Assembly: GCA_030043575.1 (NCBI GenBank)
Contig: JASHXK010000201.1
Location: 1 to 8,903, forward strand
DNA from: Terriglobales bacterium
GTDB lineage: Bacteria > Acidobacteriota > Terriglobia > Terriglobales > Acidobacteriaceae
Length of the DNA: 8,903 nucleotides
Direction: 5' to 3'
Under the pieces are notes generated by a model that worked only from the letters and a program-made list of their open reading frames with translations, had not been told where the DNA came from and did no database searches. This document shows, one piece after another, positions 6,471 to 8,903 of the stretch. Numbering within the stretch: position 1 is the stretch's first letter; every line of letters starts with the position of its first letter. A program made the translations under genes and the position numbers.

Positions 6471-7175
6471 ATGCTCATCATTCCCACCTACAACGAACAT
6501 GACAACGTCGCAGTACTGGTGAGTCGTATCCGCAAGGCAGCGGGCACGGAGCCGATTCTGTTTGTCGACGACCACTCGCCTGATGGCACGGCCGATGAGA
6601 TTCGCCGCATTCAGGCGACCGATGCCAGTATCTATCTACTGCCCCGACCGGGCAAAGGCGGTTACGGCTCGGCCTGCCGCGACGGCATCAAGAAGGTGCT
6701 GCGCGAGAATCTTGCCGACTATGTGATCCAGTCGGATGCCGACCTGTCGCATCCGCCGGAGTTGTTGCCCCGCATGATCGAACTGCTGAAGACCAACCAG
6801 GTGGTGATCGGGTCGCGTTATGTGAAGGGTGGCGGCGCCCAGAACTGGGACATTCGCAGGCGCGCCCTGAGCTTCGGCGCCAATCTGTACGCGCGCTCGT
6901 TTACCGGCGTGCCGGTACACGATATGACCGCCGGCTTTGTGGGCTATCGCACAGAAGTTCTGCGCAAGATCGATCTCGATTCCATTCAGTCGGAAGGCTA
7001 TGCTTTCCTGATGGAAATGAAGTTCAATCTGCATCGCGGCGGCGCGCGCTTCTGCGAATTTCCTATCATCTTCTGCGAGCGCGAGGCCGGCAAATCAAAG
7101 TTCAACCAGAAAATTTTGTTTGAAGGAATGCGCTTTCCGCTAAAGGCGCTCCGACGGAGAATCAGCGGAAGGTAG
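6471..7175 (+). CDS. Polyprenol-phosphate mannose (or glucose) synthase, GT2 family (DPM1/Ppm1-like)
   Basis: This enzyme transfers a hexose from a nucleotide sugar (GDP-mannose in characterised DPM1/Ppm1 relatives) to a polyprenyl phosphate on the cytoplasmic face, giving the donor used by GT-C membrane enzymes. The 234-residue GT-A domain is complete, with family motifs in order: PTYNE (5-9), FVDDHSPDGT (31-40), GKGGYGSA (61-68), the metal-binding QSDADLSHPPE (87-97, in place of the commoner Q-M-D-A-D-L-S-H-D/P-P), GSRYVKGG (114-121), DMTAGFVGYR (151-160), SEGYAF (174-179) and EREAGKSK (203-210). There is no C-terminal membrane domain, so it is the stand-alone DPM1 type rather than the membrane-anchored DPMS/GtrB type. 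ATG at 6471 is the only canonical start before an upstream in-frame stop at 6432-6434; GGAAA lies about ten bases upstream. It follows the 714-residue gene by 87 bp, probably as an operon. Mannose versus glucose specificity cannot be read here. Confidence 0.93.
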   Translation: MLIIPTYNEHDNVAVLVSRIRKAAGTEPILFVDDHSPDGTADEIRRIQATDASIYLLPRPGKGGYGSACRDGIKKVLRENLADYVIQSDADLSHPPELLPRMIELLKTNQVVIGSRYVKGGGAQNWDIRRRALSFGANLYARSFTGVPVHDMTAGFVGYRTEVLRKIDLDSIQSEGYAFLMEMKFNLHRGGARFCEFPIIFCEREAGKSKFNQKILFEGMRFPLKALRRRISGR

Positions 7176-7178
7176 AAG

Positions 7179-8723
7179 CTAGCGGCCGCGGGTTGTGTCG
7201 TCTTGGTAGGCGCCAGAACTTCGCTCCAGCAATACGGCCGTTTCATCCTGATAACGCGGCTTCCATCCGGGATTGTTCATGAGCAGGTAGGCGACCGGAC
7301 TCTGACGCGGAAACAGCACGTAGCGGATGTGGTACTTGTTCAGGATCTCCAGGGTGTTCTTGACGCCGAGTGCGTCGAGGTAGTCAGCAAAGACGCCGTT
7401 GTATTCGTAGATGTCGATGCGCGAGTCGATGAACACGGGAATGTCGCGCACATTCCAGATGAGATAGCCGCCCCAGAGGCAATCGTTGAAGACCCGGCCT
7501 TGCGGCTGAAACTGACGAAGATAGTTCAGCGCCTGGTAAGGATAAGTGCGAACGGTGTCGCGCATGAGAAATTGCGCTGAAGGAAAGCGGCAAATGCAAC
7601 CGGCAATGATTGCCACCATGAAGATCGCATTCAGCCACTTCTTATCGATCGCGGCATCATAGGGTGGAAAGAAATCCAGCTCGCGGGCGAGGATAGGCGT
7701 AAGAACTATCGCCGCCAGGAAGAGGAAGCGGCTGTAGGTCATAGCGGCATAGAAGCCGAGTAGTAGAAATCCTAGTTCGTCCAACCGCCAGCAGCGCTTG
7801 CGTGCTAAGGCAAGAATGATCGTCACGGCCAGCATGCCGAAGAGAATCTTGCCGCGCACAGTATGAAAATCCAGGCTCATCCACTCGTCAACATGATTTA
7901 CATTAAGTCTTTGCTTAAGGGCGAAGTTAAAAGGATAGAAAACCAGATGATAGGTATAAGGGTTGAGAAATAGTCCCGCTACACTCAGGCTGCCGACCAG
8001 AGCCAGCTTGCGCATCTGAGGGATAGTCCAGCGGATAGATTCAATGCGACCCCATGAGCCTTCCAGTAATCCAGCCGCACAAAAGATAGCGAACAATACC
8101 ATCCCGATAAGCCAGGAACCATGCAGATTTGCCCATAGGATGAAAAGCGGCGGAAGCAGCCACATCCTGTCTTTCCCGGCTTTGAATTGTGCGAGAACAT
8201 AGAGTTCTGCGACCAGACACATCCATCCTGCAAGTAGAGTTCGTGGACCAAACGAGACGGTTGCCAGCCATACTGACATCCAGGAAGCCAAAAAGGCCGA
8301 CTTGACATTCCTGGCGGCCAACCAGGCAATGCCAAAGACTCCTACCAGGATGAGTTCGATCTGAATGAGCATCAGCAGGTAAATGCCTCGAATCCCGAAC
8401 CACTGCCAGGCGAAATAGTAAAAAAGCTCGCTCAGCCAGGCCTCGTTAATCCACCTGGAGCCAGCGGCGGTGAAGGAATAGAAGTCGTGGTGAACCACAG
8501 AGTGGGTCTGGACAAAGACCTGTGCATTTCTTAGGTGCCACCAGATATCCGGATCGGCAATGCTGCCGCTGTCGAAGACGAAAATCGATGCGCCCAGTGC
8601 CATAACCAGGACCATCGGAAAGGAGAATAGTCTTGTCCAGAAGCCGGCGCGGTCATGGGAAGTGGCAGAGGCCGAGATGGTTTCCAGTTGAAGATCTACC
8701 GGCGCGATGAGTCCTGCCTGCAC
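7179..8723 (-). CDS. Polytopic membrane protein with DPD-x-WWH and WGGYLIW motifs, probable GT-C-like, uncharacterised
   Basis: A membrane protein of 514 residues from GTG at 8723; the open frame extends to a TTG at 8756 (525 residues, the numbering used here). After the first span (46-62) comes ADPDIWWHL (67-75), then FYSFTAAGSRWINEAWLSEL (92-111). Ten or so hydrophobic segments follow, with ANLHGSW (209-215), NPY (265-267), DEWMSLDFH (290-298) and YSRFLFL (341-347) between them. The C-terminal region after the last span (about 374-388) contains RVFNDCLWGGYLIW (421-434) and PVFIDSRIDIY (440-450). I recall this motif set from uncharacterised membrane proteins of Acidobacteriota and other soil bacteria. 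An acidic pair after the first helix again fits a GT-C-type arrangement, but no activity is established. I prefer GTG at 8723 because AGGGTGAG (8728-8735) stands just upstream, while TTG at 8756 has no ribosome binding site. The gene converges on the GT2 gene with 3 bp between stops. Confidence 0.83.
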   Translation of the reverse strand: MQAGLIAPVDLQLETISASATSHDRAGFWTRLFSFPMVLVMALGASIFVFDSGSIADPDIWWHLRNAQVFVQTHSVVHHDFYSFTAAGSRWINEAWLSELFYYFAWQWFGIRGIYLLMLIQIELILVGVFGIAWLAARNVKSAFLASWMSVWLATVSFGPRTLLAGWMCLVAELYVLAQFKAGKDRMWLLPPLFILWANLHGSWLIGMVLFAIFCAAGLLEGSWGRIESIRWTIPQMRKLALVGSLSVAGLFLNPYTYHLVFYPFNFALKQRLNVNHVDEWMSLDFHTVRGKILFGMLAVTIILALARKRCWRLDELGFLLLGFYAAMTYSRFLFLAAIVLTPILARELDFFPPYDAAIDKKWLNAIFMVAIIAGCICRFPSAQFLMRDTVRTYPYQALNYLRQFQPQGRVFNDCLWGGYLIWNVRDIPVFIDSRIDIYEYNGVFADYLDALGVKNTLEILNKYHIRYVLFPRQSPVAYLLMNNPGWKPRYQDETAVLLERSSGAYQDDTTRGR

Positions 8724-8727
8724 AAGT

Positions 8728-8735
8728 CTCACCCT
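8728..8735 (-). promoter_or_regulatory. Ribosome binding site supporting the GTG start at 8723
   Basis: AGGGTGAG on the minus strand ends four bases before GTG at 8723. It includes the TGA stop (8729-8731) of a short upstream open frame. It is the best ribosome binding site near the 5' end of the last membrane-protein gene and decides my start choice. Confidence 0.45.
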
Positions 8736-8884
8736 AGCGTGCAAATGGTCTCGCAAGCTATGACATCACGCGATATTGCGGTCGAACTTTCGGCCAGTGT
8801 GAGCCATTCTGGAATCGTGCCGAATAGGAAAGGTGGAATGCGTTCTGCAGCAGATAGTCTTTGGACCGGTGCGACCCACGCCAT
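8729..8884 (-). CDS. Possible short upstream open frame, unknown
   Basis: An open frame of 51 codons runs from ATG at 8884 to TGA at 8729-8731. It ends five bases before the preferred GTG start of the membrane-protein gene, a spacing compatible with translational coupling. Its ribosome binding site is weak (AAGAAA), and the peptide (starting MAWVAPVQRLSAAERIP) has no recognisable domain or membrane span. It could be a leader peptide, the remnant of an upstream gene, or chance. I regard it as more likely noncoding than coding. Confidence 0.15.
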   Translation of the reverse strand: MAWVAPVQRLSAAERIPPFLFGTIPEWLTLAESSTAISRDVIACETICTLG

Positions 8885-8903
8885 AGGATTTTCTTAGGAG
8901 ATC

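Noticed and set aside
7178..7189. Adjacent GCTAGC and GCGGCCGC sites resembling a cloning polylinker
   Set aside because: They encode the natural end of the membrane-protein gene (Arg-Gly-Arg-stop on the minus strand), and similar GCGGCCGC sites occur at other places in this GC-rich window.

Overview
This window looks like a piece of a GC-rich bacterial chromosome. Seven protein genes fill most of it, one of them cut by the left edge. I see no rRNA, tRNA, CRISPR array, transposase or phage gene. The gene content (large multi-membrane-span proteins with DPD-x-WWH and WGGYLIW-type motifs, a stand-alone polyprenol-phosphate sugar synthase, and a YbdK-like ligase paired with an ATP-grasp enzyme) reminds me most of Acidobacteriota. 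That is a judgement from memory of similar loci, not a search result.

Left part (1-1820, minus strand): two tightly coupled genes. The upstream one (744-1820) is an ATP-grasp ligase. Three bases after its stop begins a glutamate-cysteine-ligase-type (GCS2/YbdK family) carboxylate-amine ligase, which runs off the left edge. Both families form amide bonds from a carboxylate, an amine and ATP, so together they probably build a small peptide-like or amide-linked metabolite. A small single-span membrane protein with a strong ribosome binding site (2001-2210, minus) lies upstream of the pair.

Middle and right part (2382-8723): a putative cell-envelope glycosylation locus. It holds a GT39/ArnT-like membrane glycosyltransferase (2382-3902, minus). 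Across a 336-bp divergent intergenic region comes a 714-residue membrane protein with an unusual C-terminal soluble part (4239-6383, plus). After it comes a well-conserved GT2 polyprenol-phosphate mannose/glucose synthase (6471-7175, plus). Converging on that gene with only 3 bp between stops is another polytopic membrane protein (7179-8723, minus) of an uncharacterised family. A simple model is that the GT2 enzyme loads a sugar onto polyprenyl phosphate in the inner leaflet, and one or more of the three membrane proteins use that lipid-linked sugar on the outer side of the membrane. The acceptor is unknown.

Regulatory signals: the best promoter candidate is on the minus strand at 3989-4018, driving the GT39-like gene. 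Clear ribosome binding sites precede the ATP-grasp gene, the YbdK-like gene and the small membrane protein. The start of the last membrane protein is ambiguous: GTG at 8723 is preferred over TTG at 8756.
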